A stretch of 39,532 nt of DNA from contig JACQQK010000061.1 of the NCBI GenBank assembly GCA_016207065.1, forward strand, positions 1 through 39,532, read 5' to 3'. This DNA is from Nitrospinota bacterium. Its GTDB lineage: Bacteria; Nitrospinota; Nitrospinia; Nitrospinales; JACRGP01. Each line of letters opens with the position of its first letter. Positions within the stretch are counted from its first letter, which is position 1. A program made the position numbers and the translations under genes. Below the pieces are notes generated by a model. It had not been told where the DNA came from. It saw only the letters and a program-made list of their open reading frames with translations, and did not search any database. Positions 27,663 through 37,604 of the stretch are shown here, in pieces.

Positions 27663-29723
27663 ATGTTAAATCGATGGAACGATAACGACGCCAGGGAAGC
27701 CGTAAAGAAGTACGCCTCCTGTTCCGAGGACGTCGCCCTCCGGGTTTACACTTCCCGGCTGATCGGGTCCGACCCCGCTCTGGTCCTGCACGGCGGCGGC
27801 AATACCTCCGTGAAATCCCTGGCCCGAAACCGGGTGGGCGAGGAAATCCGCGTCTTGTACGTCAAGGGAAGCGGCTGGGACCTGGACACGCTGGAACCGC
27901 CGGGCCTGCCCGGCGTCAGGCTGGACAACCTGCTCAAACTGCGGGCCCTCGACCGTCTGAGCGACGAGGACATGGTCAACGAGCAACGCATCAACCTGTT
28001 GGACGCCTCCGCCCCCAACCCGTCGGTCGAGACCCTTCTGCACGCTTTCCTGCCGCATAAGTTCATCGACCACTCGCACGCGGACGCCATCCTGTCCATC
28101 GCCAATCAACCCGGCGCCGAACGCCTGTGCAAGGAAATTTTCGGCGACATGCTGGGATTCGTGCCTTATATCATGCCCGGCTTTGCCCTGGCGAAAGCGG
28201 CCGCCGAAATTTACGAAAAAAATCCAAGGGTCAAGGGCCTCCTGCTGGTCAACCATGGTTTGTTCACCTTCGCCGAGACCGCCAGGGAGAGTTACGATTA
28301 CCATATCGAGGCGGTGTCGCACGCGGAAAGTTATATCGCCAGCAAACCGCGCAGGCCCCTGACCTTGGTCCAGCCGCCGCGGGCGACCGCCGGCAGGGAG
28401 GAAATCCTGCGCGCCATCGCGCCCGTCCTGCGCGGCCTGTACCACGAGCGTTCCGGCGAGTCCTGGGTCGTCCATTACCGCAAGAGCGACCCGGCCTACG
28501 CCTTCGCCTCGAGCCGGGAATGCGCCGAATGGTCGCAGATCGGACCGGCCACTCCGGACCACGTGATCCGGACCAAGCAGAAACCCCTATTGCTGGACCC
28601 GGCCTCCCTGGACGACCCGCGGAAACTGCGCGAGGAGCTGTCCGCGGCGCTGGACCGCTACGGCGAAGCGTACCGGTCTTATTTCAAAGCCAACAAGGAA
28701 GCCAAGGGAACCGGCAAGAAAGAGCTTGACCCGTTGCCGCGCATCATCCTGGTTGCTGGACTGGGGTTGGTAGCCGTCGCCAGGACCGTCAAGGACGCGC
28801 GGATTGCCGCGGACATTTACGAGCATACGATAGAGATTGTCCAGGACGCCTTCGCCGTCGGGAAGTACGTCCCGCTCGACGACGGCAACCTGTTCGACAT
28901 GGAGTACTGGTCCCTGGAACAGGCGAAACTGGGCAAGAGCAAGCCGCCCAAACTGCAAGGCAAGGTGGTTTACGTGACGGGGGCCGCGTCCGGCATTGGG
29001 TTGGCCACGGCGCGCCTGTTCGCCCAGCACGGGGCCAATTTGTTTCTCGCGGACCGGGACCGCGAAAAACTCCAGGCCGCCCGGGAAAAGATCCTCGGCG
29101 AAACCAAGACCGCCGCCGTCGTTCATGTCGTGGACGTGACGGACGAAAAAGCGGTCAAGGAATCGTTCGACCATCTGGCGGAGGAATATGGCGGCCTCGA
29201 CATCCTCGTCTCCAACGCGGGCAACGCCGTCCAGGGAAGGATAGGGGAGGTGGACGCCGCCGTCCTGCGCAAGAGTTTCGACCTGAACTTTTTCGCCCAC
29301 CAGACGCTGGCCTCGCTGGCCGTCAAAATGTTTCTGACGCAGAAATGCGGGGGCGTCCTGTTGTTCAACGCGTCGAAGGCGGCGTTCAACCCCGGCAAGG
29401 ATTTCGGCCCCTATGCCCTGCCCAAGGCGGCGGTGGTCGCCCTGACCAAGCAATACGCCCTGGATTACGGGAAGGACGGCATCCGCGCCAACGCCCTCAA
29501 CGCCGACCGGGTGCGCACCGGCCTGTTCGCCGGCAATGTGGTCGCGGAGCGCGCGGCGGCCCGCGGGCTCAACCCCGACGAGTATTTCAAGGACAACCTG
29601 CTGGGACGCGAGGTCTACGACATGGACGTGGCCGAGGGGTTCCTGCACCTCGCCCTGGCGGAGAAAACCACGGGAAGCGTGATCGTCGTGGACGGGGGCA
29701 ACATCGCCGCCAGCCCGCGCTGA
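27663..29723 (+). CDS. Bifunctional class II aldolase/short-chain dehydrogenase (rhamnulose-1-P aldolase/alcohol dehydrogenase-like)
   Basis: Aldolase part LHGGGNTSVK ... FIDHSHADAIL; SDR part GKVVYVTGAASGIGLATARLFAQHGANLFLADRD ... LVSNAGNA ... YALPKAAVVALTK. Confidence 0.95.
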   Translation: MLNRWNDNDAREAVKKYASCSEDVALRVYTSRLIGSDPALVLHGGGNTSVKSLARNRVGEEIRVLYVKGSGWDLDTLEPPGLPGVRLDNLLKLRALDRLSDEDMVNEQRINLLDASAPNPSVETLLHAFLPHKFIDHSHADAILSIANQPGAERLCKEIFGDMLGFVPYIMPGFALAKAAAEIYEKNPRVKGLLLVNHGLFTFAETARESYDYHIEAVSHAESYIASKPRRPLTLVQPPRATAGREEILRAIAPVLRGLYHERSGESWVVHYRKSDPAYAFASSRECAEWSQIGPATPDHVIRTKQKPLLLDPASLDDPRKLREELSAALDRYGEAYRSYFKANKEAKGTGKKELDPLPRIILVAGLGLVAVARTVKDARIAADIYEHTIEIVQDAFAVGKYVPLDDGNLFDMEYWSLEQAKLGKSKPPKLQGKVVYVTGAASGIGLATARLFAQHGANLFLADRDREKLQAAREKILGETKTAAVVHVVDVTDEKAVKESFDHLAEEYGGLDILVSNAGNAVQGRIGEVDAAVLRKSFDLNFFAHQTLASLAVKMFLTQKCGGVLLFNASKAAFNPGKDFGPYALPKAAVVALTKQYALDYGKDGIRANALNADRVRTGLFAGNVVAERAAARGLNPDEYFKDNLLGREVYDMDVAEGFLHLALAEKTTGSVIVVDGGNIAASPR

Positions 29724-29770
29724 ACCAAGCCATGCATTTCCCGTCATCCGGGATATAAATCACCCTGAAT

Positions 29771-29790
29771 CCCCCTTTTCCAAAGGGGGG
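29771..29790 (+). repeat. Hairpin CCCCCTTTTCCAAAGGGGGG just upstream of isoaspartyl peptidase start
   Basis: Inverted repeat; right arm includes the G-rich sequence 8 nt before ATG 29799. Confidence 0.7.
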
Positions 29791-29798
29791 CTTTTGCG

Positions 29799-30578
29799 AT
29801 GAAAAAATACGCGATCCTGACCCACGGCGGCGCCGGCTCCAAAAACGATTATGCCGACGGGACCTTGAAGGCGGCGGAGATAGGGCTGGAAGGACTCCGT
29901 TCCGGCTCCAGCGTTTTGGAATCCGTTTGCCGGGCGACGGTCGCGCTGGAGGACGATACGCGGTTCAACGCCGGGGTGGGCTCCCGGCGGCGTTCCGACG
30001 GTTCGGTCCAGATGGACGCCGCCTGCATGGACAGCGGCAACCGTTTCGGCGCGGTGGCCGTGATCGAGGGATTCAAGAACCCCATCCTGGTCGCCTACGC
30101 GTTGATCGGCGGCCCCTGCCGGATTCTTGGCGGAGAGGGGGCGGCCCGGTTTGCCCGCGAGCGCGGTTTTGAAACTTTCGACTTCAAGACCGCGTTAGAG
30201 TCTCGACATTCCGTTACGGACACCGTGGGTTGCGTGGCTTACGACGGCAAGACCTTCGCGGCCGCCCTGAGCACGGGGGGGACCGGCGGGTCGCCTCCCG
30301 GACGGGTGGGCGACGTGCCGTTGATCGGTTGCGGATTGTACGTCGGCCCTTGCGGGGCCGTGGCCGCCACCGGGCACGGCGAATCGATCGCCATGAACAT
30401 GACCGCCTACCGCGCTTACCTGTCGCTTGAACGGGGCGAATCCCCCTCGGCCGTCCTTCAGCGGGCGTTGAGTTGGTTTGCCGCCGGGCAGGACATCGGC
30501 CTCATCCTGGTCGGCCTCGCGGGTTACGCCGGCGGGTCCAACCGCTCGATGGCCTGGTCGGCGCTCGAGTCGGATTAA
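29799..30578 (+). CDS. Isoaspartyl peptidase/L-asparaginase (Ntn hydrolase)
   Basis: THGGAGSKNDY ... SVLESVCRATVALEDDTRFNAGVGSRRRSDGSVQMDAACMDS ... HSVTDTVGCVAYDGKTFAAALSTGGTGGSPPGRVGDVPLIGCGLY (catalytic DTVG). Confidence 0.94.
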   Translation: MKKYAILTHGGAGSKNDYADGTLKAAEIGLEGLRSGSSVLESVCRATVALEDDTRFNAGVGSRRRSDGSVQMDAACMDSGNRFGAVAVIEGFKNPILVAYALIGGPCRILGGEGAARFARERGFETFDFKTALESRHSVTDTVGCVAYDGKTFAAALSTGGTGGSPPGRVGDVPLIGCGLYVGPCGAVAATGHGESIAMNMTAYRAYLSLERGESPSAVLQRALSWFAAGQDIGLILVGLAGYAGGSNRSMAWSALESD

Positions 30579-30605
30579 GGGAGCAAGAGTTCACCCTCAC
30601 CTCGG

Positions 30606-30628
30606 CCCTCTCCCGTCAAGGGAGAGGG
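30606..30628. repeat. Perfect 9-bp stem palindrome CCCTCTCCCgtcaaGGGAGAGGG
   Basis: Hairpin in a convergent intergenic region; possible bidirectional terminator or dispersed repeat. Confidence 0.6.
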
Positions 30629-30722
30629 TGACACCCTGATCCTTTTCCCCTCGTGGGAGAAGGCGAGGATGAGGGGGATGTAAAGAGCCGAAGGCTTTCC
30701 TTGTCGGACCGCGACGGGCCCG

Positions 30723-33479
30723 TCACACTTTCCATCCCTTGACGTAGCACAGTCTCAACATGGCCGGCAGGAGCGTGACGGAAGCCGCCAGCGAACTGCC
30801 GACCCCCAGCGTCAGCAGAAGGCCCAGGCTGTGGATGCCGCGATGATCGGCCACCATCAAACTGCCGAACCCGATCATGGTGGCGACGGAACTGAGGATC
30901 ACCCCCTGTCCCGTGCTTTTGGACAGCACCGAGATGTGGTTGTCCGTTTCCTCGCGGTAGCGCTGGACGATATGGATGCCGTTGACGAGGCCGATGCCGC
31001 TGATCAAGGGCAGGATGATCAGGTTGGCGAGGTTGAACTGGACGTTCAATAGATACATCAGGCCCACGGTCCATACGGAGCCCACCAGTTTCGGGGTGAG
31101 GATGAAGAAAGCCGTCCTCATGTTTCTAAACATGAACAGGATGAAAACAACGATGGCGCCCAGGGCGTAAATCCCGCCATGGATGTAGCCGTTTTTCATC
31201 AATTGGCTGGACTCGTACATGTGCACGGCGTTGCCAGTGACCTCCGGGTCGACCTTGCGCATCTGGGCCAAAAATTCCTCCATCGCGTCGCGTTCCCAGA
31301 TGTTGATTTTGGGATAAACCTGGAGGAGATACTTCCCGTCCTTGCTCAGGAACCTCTTTTTGAGCAGGGGAGGGAGTTCCTCTATCTTGACGGGCGCCGG
31401 ATGCGCGCTGGCCTTGAGGTTGTGCAGTTTTCCGCGGTAGTCCTCGAAAAGCCGGTCGGAAAACGCGAGCAGGCGCTCCTTCGCGATTTTCGGGTCGGTC
31501 TTTTCCAGGTCGTCGATCAATTGTTGCGCCAACCGGCCCGCCTCGCCCACCAGGTCGGCCCCCCCCTTTTTTTCCTCCCGTTCGCGCATTTTGAAGCGTA
31601 TCCGTTTCAACGTTTCGGTCAGCTCGCCGAGGGACAAGGGGCCGTTTTCCGGGGCGGCTTCCAGACGGTCCAACAGCGGGGCGAGGGTCCGGACATATTC
31701 GATCTTCTCCTCCTGGTTTTCCGGTATGGCGGACAAAGCGCTCTCCACCTTGCCCACCGACGGCATGGCCTGGATGGTCCGCTGTTTTTTCCTGGCGTCC
31801 TCGTACGAATCGGCGATCGCCGCCGCGTACCAGGAGGAATGGCTGGCGTTGTTGATGATCTTGAGTTCAAACTCCACCGCTTCCGTCCCGCGGGCCTGCA
31901 GGTTGAGCAGGTTGTAATCGAAATGCAACCTGGCGAAGGCGAGGACGGACAGCGCCAGCAGGACCCCCGAAACGGCGATGATCCAGATATAGTGGTCGAA
32001 AAATCTTTCCACGTGTCCGTTCCACTGGGTTGGCTTGGGGTCGACCAGGTTTTTGCCGCGCCATTTCTCCTCGAGGGTGACCAGCGCGGGGAGCAGGACG
32101 ATCATGGCGATAAAACACAGGAGGATGCCGCCGCCGCAGATCATGCCCAGCTCGGCGATGCCGGTGAAGTCGGTGAACGACATGGCCAGAAAGGCGAGGG
32201 CGGTGATGATCGCCCCGGCCAGGTTCCCCCGCCCGGTCTTCCGCAAGGTCTGCTGGAGCGCGGAAAGGATGTCCCCGCCCGAGGCTTTTTCCTCCCGGTA
32301 GCGCTCGAGGACGTGGATGCCGAAGTCCACTCCCAGGCCGATGAGGACCGTCACGGACACGATCGATAAAATATTGAGATGGCCTATGGTCAAGGTGGTG
32401 AACACCATGGCCCAGCACAGCGCGACGAGCAGGCAGAAAACGGCGAGCAAGGGTTTTACGATTCCCCGGTAAACGACAATGAAGAGTAGCGACACGCCCA
32501 TCAGCGAAATGAACGCGGAAAGGCTGACGTCGGCGCGCGTGGTCTGCATCTCGTCGGAAGCGATGACGTCGCTACCCGTGACCCCCACATGGACATGAGG
32601 GAATCCCGGTTTCAGCTCCCGGATCAACTGGCGCACGGTGTCGATGGCGCGTTTGGATTCGTCAAAGGAGCTTTGCGTCGCGCGCGGGCTGATGAGCATG
32701 AACATCAGGGCGCCATCCTCCGAAACCATGTATCCCTCGTCGCGCAGGGACCCCTCGCGATTGGACAGGAAGGACAGCCACGGCGAGCTGTAGCGCGTCT
32801 CGCCCTTCAGATGGGCGGACATTTGTTTCAGGATGGAGACGAGGAGGCCGAGACCGGCGGGGTCGTCCGGTTTCTTTTCCTTTTCCGGATCCGTCGAATT
32901 TCCCAGAAAATCGGAAAGGAGGACGTCGACCATGCCCGCGCTGATTTCCGCATTGATGCCCTGCAGTAACCGGTTGAGCCCCGGCGCGCGGTTGATATTG
33001 TCGATGAAGTCCCGGCGGGACTCGATTTTTTCGCCAAGGGCCTTGAGCTCCGGCAAATCCATGTACAAGAGCGCCTTGTCCTTGAAATAACCCACGTCGA
33101 TCTTGTACAGGACCTCCGAATAGATGGAGGAATGGGCCCGGACCTTGACGGCAAGGCCCTCGATGAAATTCCTCATCTCCGCGGGGTCCGTCCCCTCCGC
33201 CACCACCGTGATGCCCTCGAAGTCCGCGAACTCCTGGCGGTAGCGCTCGTAGAGCTTCTCGTAGGGCAGGTCTTTCGAGACCAACTCGCGCCTGCTGGTG
33301 TTGAACTGCAGATGGGCGGCGGTGTACCAGAGGGACAACCCGGCCAGGGCCAGGGAAGCGAGGATCACCCAGTACGGATGCACGTAGGCGAATTTTTCCA
33401 ACTGGAAAAAAAAACGGTCCAACCAGCCGGCCGATCCTTCCGGGCCCGCGGGGGTTTTATGCGAAATGTGCGACCTCAT
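30723..33479 (-). CDS. RND/MMPL superfamily transporter (HpnN-like)
   Basis: Two SSD-like TM blocks; GVDFGIHVLERYREE, SGIGLVNGIHIVQRYREE; LLQVYPKINIWERDAMEEF resembles hopanoid-associated RND proteins. Confidence 0.85.
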   Translation of the reverse strand: MRSHISHKTPAGPEGSAGWLDRFFFQLEKFAYVHPYWVILASLALAGLSLWYTAAHLQFNTSRRELVSKDLPYEKLYERYRQEFADFEGITVVAEGTDPAEMRNFIEGLAVKVRAHSSIYSEVLYKIDVGYFKDKALLYMDLPELKALGEKIESRRDFIDNINRAPGLNRLLQGINAEISAGMVDVLLSDFLGNSTDPEKEKKPDDPAGLGLLVSILKQMSAHLKGETRYSSPWLSFLSNREGSLRDEGYMVSEDGALMFMLISPRATQSSFDESKRAIDTVRQLIRELKPGFPHVHVGVTGSDVIASDEMQTTRADVSLSAFISLMGVSLLFIVVYRGIVKPLLAVFCLLVALCWAMVFTTLTIGHLNILSIVSVTVLIGLGVDFGIHVLERYREEKASGGDILSALQQTLRKTGRGNLAGAIITALAFLAMSFTDFTGIAELGMICGGGILLCFIAMIVLLPALVTLEEKWRGKNLVDPKPTQWNGHVERFFDHYIWIIAVSGVLLALSVLAFARLHFDYNLLNLQARGTEAVEFELKIINNASHSSWYAAAIADSYEDARKKQRTIQAMPSVGKVESALSAIPENQEEKIEYVRTLAPLLDRLEAAPENGPLSLGELTETLKRIRFKMREREEKKGGADLVGEAGRLAQQLIDDLEKTDPKIAKERLLAFSDRLFEDYRGKLHNLKASAHPAPVKIEELPPLLKKRFLSKDGKYLLQVYPKINIWERDAMEEFLAQMRKVDPEVTGNAVHMYESSQLMKNGYIHGGIYALGAIVVFILFMFRNMRTAFFILTPKLVGSVWTVGLMYLLNVQFNLANLIILPLISGIGLVNGIHIVQRYREETDNHISVLSKSTGQGVILSSVATMIGFGSLMVADHRGIHSLGLLLTLGVGSSLAASVTLLPAMLRLCYVKGWKV

Positions 33480-33492
33480 GATCTTGAAGACC

Positions 33493-33625
33493 TAACCCGG
33501 ACATTGCATGAGTCATTGAATGGAATTGCTCCCCCTTGTAAAGGGGGGCGGGGGGATTCCCGCCCTCACCGCGAACGGGGATTTCAAATCCCCCTATCCC
33601 CCTTTGCAAGGGGGGACAAAACAAA
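33493..33625 (+). repeat. Intergenic repeat family A, copy 1
   Basis: TGGAATTGCTCCCCCTTGTAAAGGGGG ... CCCCCTTTGCAAGGGGGGACAAAACAAA, shared with 37586-37748. Confidence 0.85.
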
Positions 33626-33857
33626 AGCGCTTTTTGCGCCGGGTATTTTCCGTCTCCAACAGATCGGCAAGCCCCGTTCCCAAAACCCGAAGCGCTTCCA
33701 TACGTCGTTCGCTCGCGCGATATCCGGACTAAAAAACCAACGACGATTTGCGATTGGCGGCAGGGCAAAAAACAGGAAGAGCTTGACTTCCGGAACGGTT
33801 TCGGTGTCCCGCAAAACCCCATTCTTGATTCGCGAATCCGTTAGGGGACGCGACGAG

Positions 33858-34511
33858 CTAGTCGAAAGCGTATCCAACGGTGAAAAGGTTGGCATTGACG
33901 CCGATGTTGGGAAACTTCATTCCGGCGTTGGACACATGAAAGTAGCGGTAATTGGCGGAAAACGCTCCGTACTTGCTCTTGTAAAACTCCGCCCCGACGC
34001 CCAGGTGCAATAGAAACTCGAAATTGGTGGCGATTTCCCGCTGGCGGTCGTAATCGTTCCAATCGGTGTATGAGAAACCGGCGCCGCCAAAAATGGAAGG
34101 CGCCCACTGGGCCTTGGGTTGCAGAAATTTATATTCGAGCATCAACGGGGAGAAACCCGCGATCACGGCCGTCGTCGGCGCATGGGCTACGGCCACGTTC
34201 GCCTCGTTCATCCAGCTCAGGCTCCCCCTATAGAACGATTTGCCGACGATGCCGGTCAAGTTGTATTTGTAGTTGGGGGCAAAATAAGCGAACTCCCAAT
34301 CGGTACGGTCCGCGCCCGGCGGAATATCGACCGCCGAGCCCCATCCCAACTGCACGCCGAACTCGGAGGACCCTTTCTTGAAACGGCTCTCGTAGTCCGT
34401 TCCCTTTTTGTTTTGGTCGGATTTGTCCCCATTGGACGTTCCGGCCAAAACAGGGTTTGCCGAAAATAAAACCAGCACAGCAATGTACGTCAAGGTCAAG
34501 AGTCGTTTCAT
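33858..34511 (-). CDS. PagL-like acyloxyacyl hydrolase/lipid A deacylase family outer-membrane protein
   Basis: Signal peptide MKRLLTLTYIAVLVLFSANPVLAG; C-terminal YRYFHVSNAGMKFPNIGVNANLFTVGYAFD similar to PagL H-x-S motif and terminal beta strand. Confidence 0.7.
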   Translation of the reverse strand: MKRLLTLTYIAVLVLFSANPVLAGTSNGDKSDQNKKGTDYESRFKKGSSEFGVQLGWGSAVDIPPGADRTDWEFAYFAPNYKYNLTGIVGKSFYRGSLSWMNEANVAVAHAPTTAVIAGFSPLMLEYKFLQPKAQWAPSIFGGAGFSYTDWNDYDRQREIATNFEFLLHLGVGAEFYKSKYGAFSANYRYFHVSNAGMKFPNIGVNANLFTVGYAFD

Positions 34512-35058
34512 GGCGTTTGTCAGCAGGGTCGTTGGAGGTTGTCGATGCTTACTCGCGAAGTTTTGGAAGTTGAATTCTAACACATCGTTCCTTTGAATTT
34601 AAATAGTTAATTTGTTTGTTTTTGGCCGGTTTTGTTGCTAGAATCGCGCATCGGAATTCATGCGCGCGGAAAGCCGTTGCAGGCGGCGCAAAAACGCCTT
34701 CCAGGTTTAACGGCGGTTCCGGCCGCCTCCATGAGTTTCGTTTTTGCGGACCAGGCGGCCAGCGGTTCATGCGAGGGCCGACGGGAAATAAAATAACTCG
34801 GCGGGAAGGAAAGTAAAAATCCGGGCGCCCCGCCCCGCGGGACCGCGCGAAGACATCGTTTGCGTCCCGTTCTTCCGGTTGGGAGCGGGCTCGCCGGAAA
34901 GGAAAGTTCCGTCAATTCCTTCCAGGAAACAATCTAGAACCAATTCGCGGCTGGGGCATCTAATCTAATGCGGACTGAAAGCGAATCCCGATCGAGGCGA
35001 CCAGGATCCCGCCGTATTTAGGCCCCGGCAGATCGCGGTATGAAGGGATTTGCCGATA

Positions 35059-35676
35059 ATGTCTGCGGAAGACAAGGAAACAGAGGAAAGGCTGGTCAGG
35101 GAGTTACAAGCGGGAAAGAAAGAGGTTTTCGACGAGATCGCCAATCTTTACCAGCGCAAGATTTATTCGTTGAGTTTCAACCTGACCCGCAACCAGATGG
35201 ACGCCCAGGACATCACCCAGGACGTGCTGTTGACCATCTTTAAGAAGATCGACACGTTCCAGGGGAAGTCCGCTTTTTCCAGTTGGGTTTACCGCATCAC
35301 GCTGAACGCGTCTTACATGAAGTTGCGGAGCCGGAAGAAGGAGCAATACGTTTCCCTGGACGACGCGCTCCCCTCGTTCAACGGCGCGGGTTTTCAAAAG
35401 GAAAAGATCCGCGACTGGTCCGAGAGCACGGAATCGGCGCTGTTCGTCAGCGAGACGCGCGAGGTCATCGAAAGGGCGGTGGAGCAACTGCCGGAAAAAG
35501 AGAAGGTGGTCTTCCTGCTCCGCGACGTGGACGGCCTTTCCACCGAGAAGGTCGGCGAGATACTGGATTTGAGCGTCCCGGCGGTCAAGTCCCGGCTACA
35601 CCGGGCGAGGTTGTTCCTGAGAAAGAAGTTGTCCAATTATTTTGACGAGTATTATTCGAGGGTGGAACAAAAATAA
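35059..35676 (+). CDS. RNA polymerase sigma factor, ECF/sigma70 family
   Basis: LSFNLTRNQMDAQDITQDVLLTIFKKIDTFQGKSAFSSWVYRITLNASYMKLRSRK ... VFLLRDVDGLSTEKVGEILDLSVPAVKSRLHRARLFLRKKL. Confidence 0.97.
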   Translation: MSAEDKETEERLVRELQAGKKEVFDEIANLYQRKIYSLSFNLTRNQMDAQDITQDVLLTIFKKIDTFQGKSAFSSWVYRITLNASYMKLRSRKKEQYVSLDDALPSFNGAGFQKEKIRDWSESTESALFVSETREVIERAVEQLPEKEKVVFLLRDVDGLSTEKVGEILDLSVPAVKSRLHRARLFLRKKLSNYFDEYYSRVEQK

Positions 35677-35915
35677 TGGTTTGCTGTAAAGAGTGCATTG
35701 AACTGCTGAACGATTACCTGGATGGAGAGCTGGACCCGAAAATCGCTACCTCGCTGGAGGAACATTTCCAAGACTGCCCTCCGTGCATCGCTTTTTTGAA
35801 CACCTACAAGTCCACGACCAAGTTGTGCAGGGAGACCCTCAAGCAGGTGGAGATTCCCGAAATGGTGCAGGTCAAACTGCAAGAATTCCTCAAGCACAAC
35901 ATCCGCAAACCCTGA
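35676..35915 (+). CDS. Anti-sigma factor-like zinc-finger (zf-HC2) protein
   Basis: CIELLNDYLDGELDPKIATSLEEHFQDCPPCIAFL; TAATG overlap with sigma gene. Confidence 0.92.
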   Translation: MVCCKECIELLNDYLDGELDPKIATSLEEHFQDCPPCIAFLNTYKSTTKLCRETLKQVEIPEMVQVKLQEFLKHNIRKP

Positions 35916-36082
35916 GGCCGCTTTTGTTGTCGCGGTTTTCCCCCGCGGCAACCCGTCCTTGAAGGCCATTGACAAACTTCCGGGGTTTCTCTATATTTGA
36001 GATTACAAAGGTATTCGTTTCCGATTTTCCGTTTTTTCGCAATCCCATAGCCTGATCGAGGCTCCTGCCAGCGAGGTGGACC

Positions 36083-36580
36083 GTGGTTGAGATGAAAGTC
36101 GAGGGACTCACCCTAGACCCCCTTACCAACATGCCGATCATCATTTTGAAGGACTTGACGGGGGCAAAAGCGTTGCCGATATGGGTCGGTTTTTTCGAGG
36201 CCAACGCGATCGCGCTGGAGATCGAAAAAATAACCACTCCCCGGCCCATGACCCACGACCTCATGCGAAACCTGATCTCCGGGTTGAAGGCGGAGATCAA
36301 CCATATCCTCGTCAGCGACCTCAAGGACAACACGTTCTACGCGGTCATCTCGCTCATGGCCGGCGGGAGCACGTTGACCATCGACTCCCGCCCGAGCGAC
36401 GCCATCGCCTTGGCGTTACGGGCCAAGGCCCCCATCTACGTCGAGGAAAAAGTCATCGATGCGGCCAAGAGCCTGGACATCCCCACGCAAGATGCCGACA
36501 AGGACAAGCCGAAAGACGACAAGAAACAGTGGAAAGACTGGCTGGAAAACATCCGGCCCCAGGACTTCGGCAACCTTTGA
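36083..36580 (+). CDS. Bifunctional nuclease family (DUF151) protein
   Basis: VEMKVEGLTLDPLTNMPIIILKDLTGAKALPIWVGFFEANAIALEIEKITTPRPMTHDLM ... IDSRPSDAIALALRAKAPIYVEEKV; GTG 36083 or ATG 36092. Confidence 0.95.
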   Translation: MVEMKVEGLTLDPLTNMPIIILKDLTGAKALPIWVGFFEANAIALEIEKITTPRPMTHDLMRNLISGLKAEINHILVSDLKDNTFYAVISLMAGGSTLTIDSRPSDAIALALRAKAPIYVEEKVIDAAKSLDIPTQDADKDKPKDDKKQWKDWLENIRPQDFGNL

Positions 36581-36698
36581 CATTTTTCCGCCGACCGGTT
36601 GCGCCCGCCTTTTGAATCAAAGTCGAAAAAACGCAATAGAGGGATGTCGCGTCTCTTCCCCCGCTCGCCGTTTATAAACAAGCCGAGGGAGCCGTCCG

Positions 36699-37604
36699 GT
36701 GGTTTTTAAAAATGTCGGAGTGTTTTGCAAGCCGAAATCGAGCATCGGCCAGCAGGTCCTGTCCGAACTGACCGCCTGGCTCAGGCGAAGGGGATGCCAG
36801 GTCCTGATGGACGGCGACTCGGCCGGCCTCATCGGCGAAACGTCCGCCCATGACAAAAGCGAGATCCCCGGCCTTTCCCAACTGATCGTCGTCCTCGGCG
36901 GCGACGGCACCTTGTTGCGGGTCGTCCAGCTTTCCCACGCCTGCGACGTGCCCATCCTCGCCGTCAATCTGGGGAGCCTCGGGTTCTTGACGGAAATCTC
37001 CCTCCCCGAACTGTACCCCACGCTCGAAGCGGTCTTGAGCGGCAATTTCACCGCGGAACAGCGGATGCTGTTGAACGCCTGTTTGTGGCGCGACGGGGAA
37101 AAGGTCGAGGAACACACCGTGCTGAACGACGTGGCGATCGGCAAGGGCGCCCTGGCCCGCATCGTCAACCTGGAAGTGAACGTCAACGGCCGGCAGATGA
37201 CGTCCTACCGCGCCGACGGGCTCATCATCGCCACGCCCACGGGCTCCACGGCGTATTCCCTGTCCGCGGGCGGCCCCATCATCCACCCCAGCATGCACGC
37301 GCTGGTCCTGAGCCCCATCTGCCCGTTCAACCTGACCAACCGCTCCATCGTCATCCCCGGCAACTCGCAAATCGAAGTCCGGCTCGCGACCGAAAACGAG
37401 GACGTCGCCATCACCCTCGACGGCCAGACAGGATGGAAAATGCACATGGGCGACACGCTCGAAGTCAAAAAGGCCCGCAACGCCGTGAAGCTGGTGCAAA
37501 ACCCCGGCAAAAACTACTATCAGATCCTCCGCCAGAAACTGCATTGGGGGCGGCCCGCCCACGACCAAGGAGGGGGAGCGGGGGATAACCCGCATATTAC
37601 ATGA
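36699..37604 (+). CDS. nadK: NAD kinase
   Basis: VVLGGDGTLLRVVQLSHACDVPILAVNLGSLGFLTEI ... DGLIIATPTGSTAYSLSAGGPIIHPSMHALVLSPICP; C-terminal tail runs into repeat A. Confidence 0.96.
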   Translation: MVFKNVGVFCKPKSSIGQQVLSELTAWLRRRGCQVLMDGDSAGLIGETSAHDKSEIPGLSQLIVVLGGDGTLLRVVQLSHACDVPILAVNLGSLGFLTEISLPELYPTLEAVLSGNFTAEQRMLLNACLWRDGEKVEEHTVLNDVAIGKGALARIVNLEVNVNGRQMTSYRADGLIIATPTGSTAYSLSAGGPIIHPSMHALVLSPICPFNLTNRSIVIPGNSQIEVRLATENEDVAITLDGQTGWKMHMGDTLEVKKARNAVKLVQNPGKNYYQILRQKLHWGRPAHDQGGGAGDNPHIT

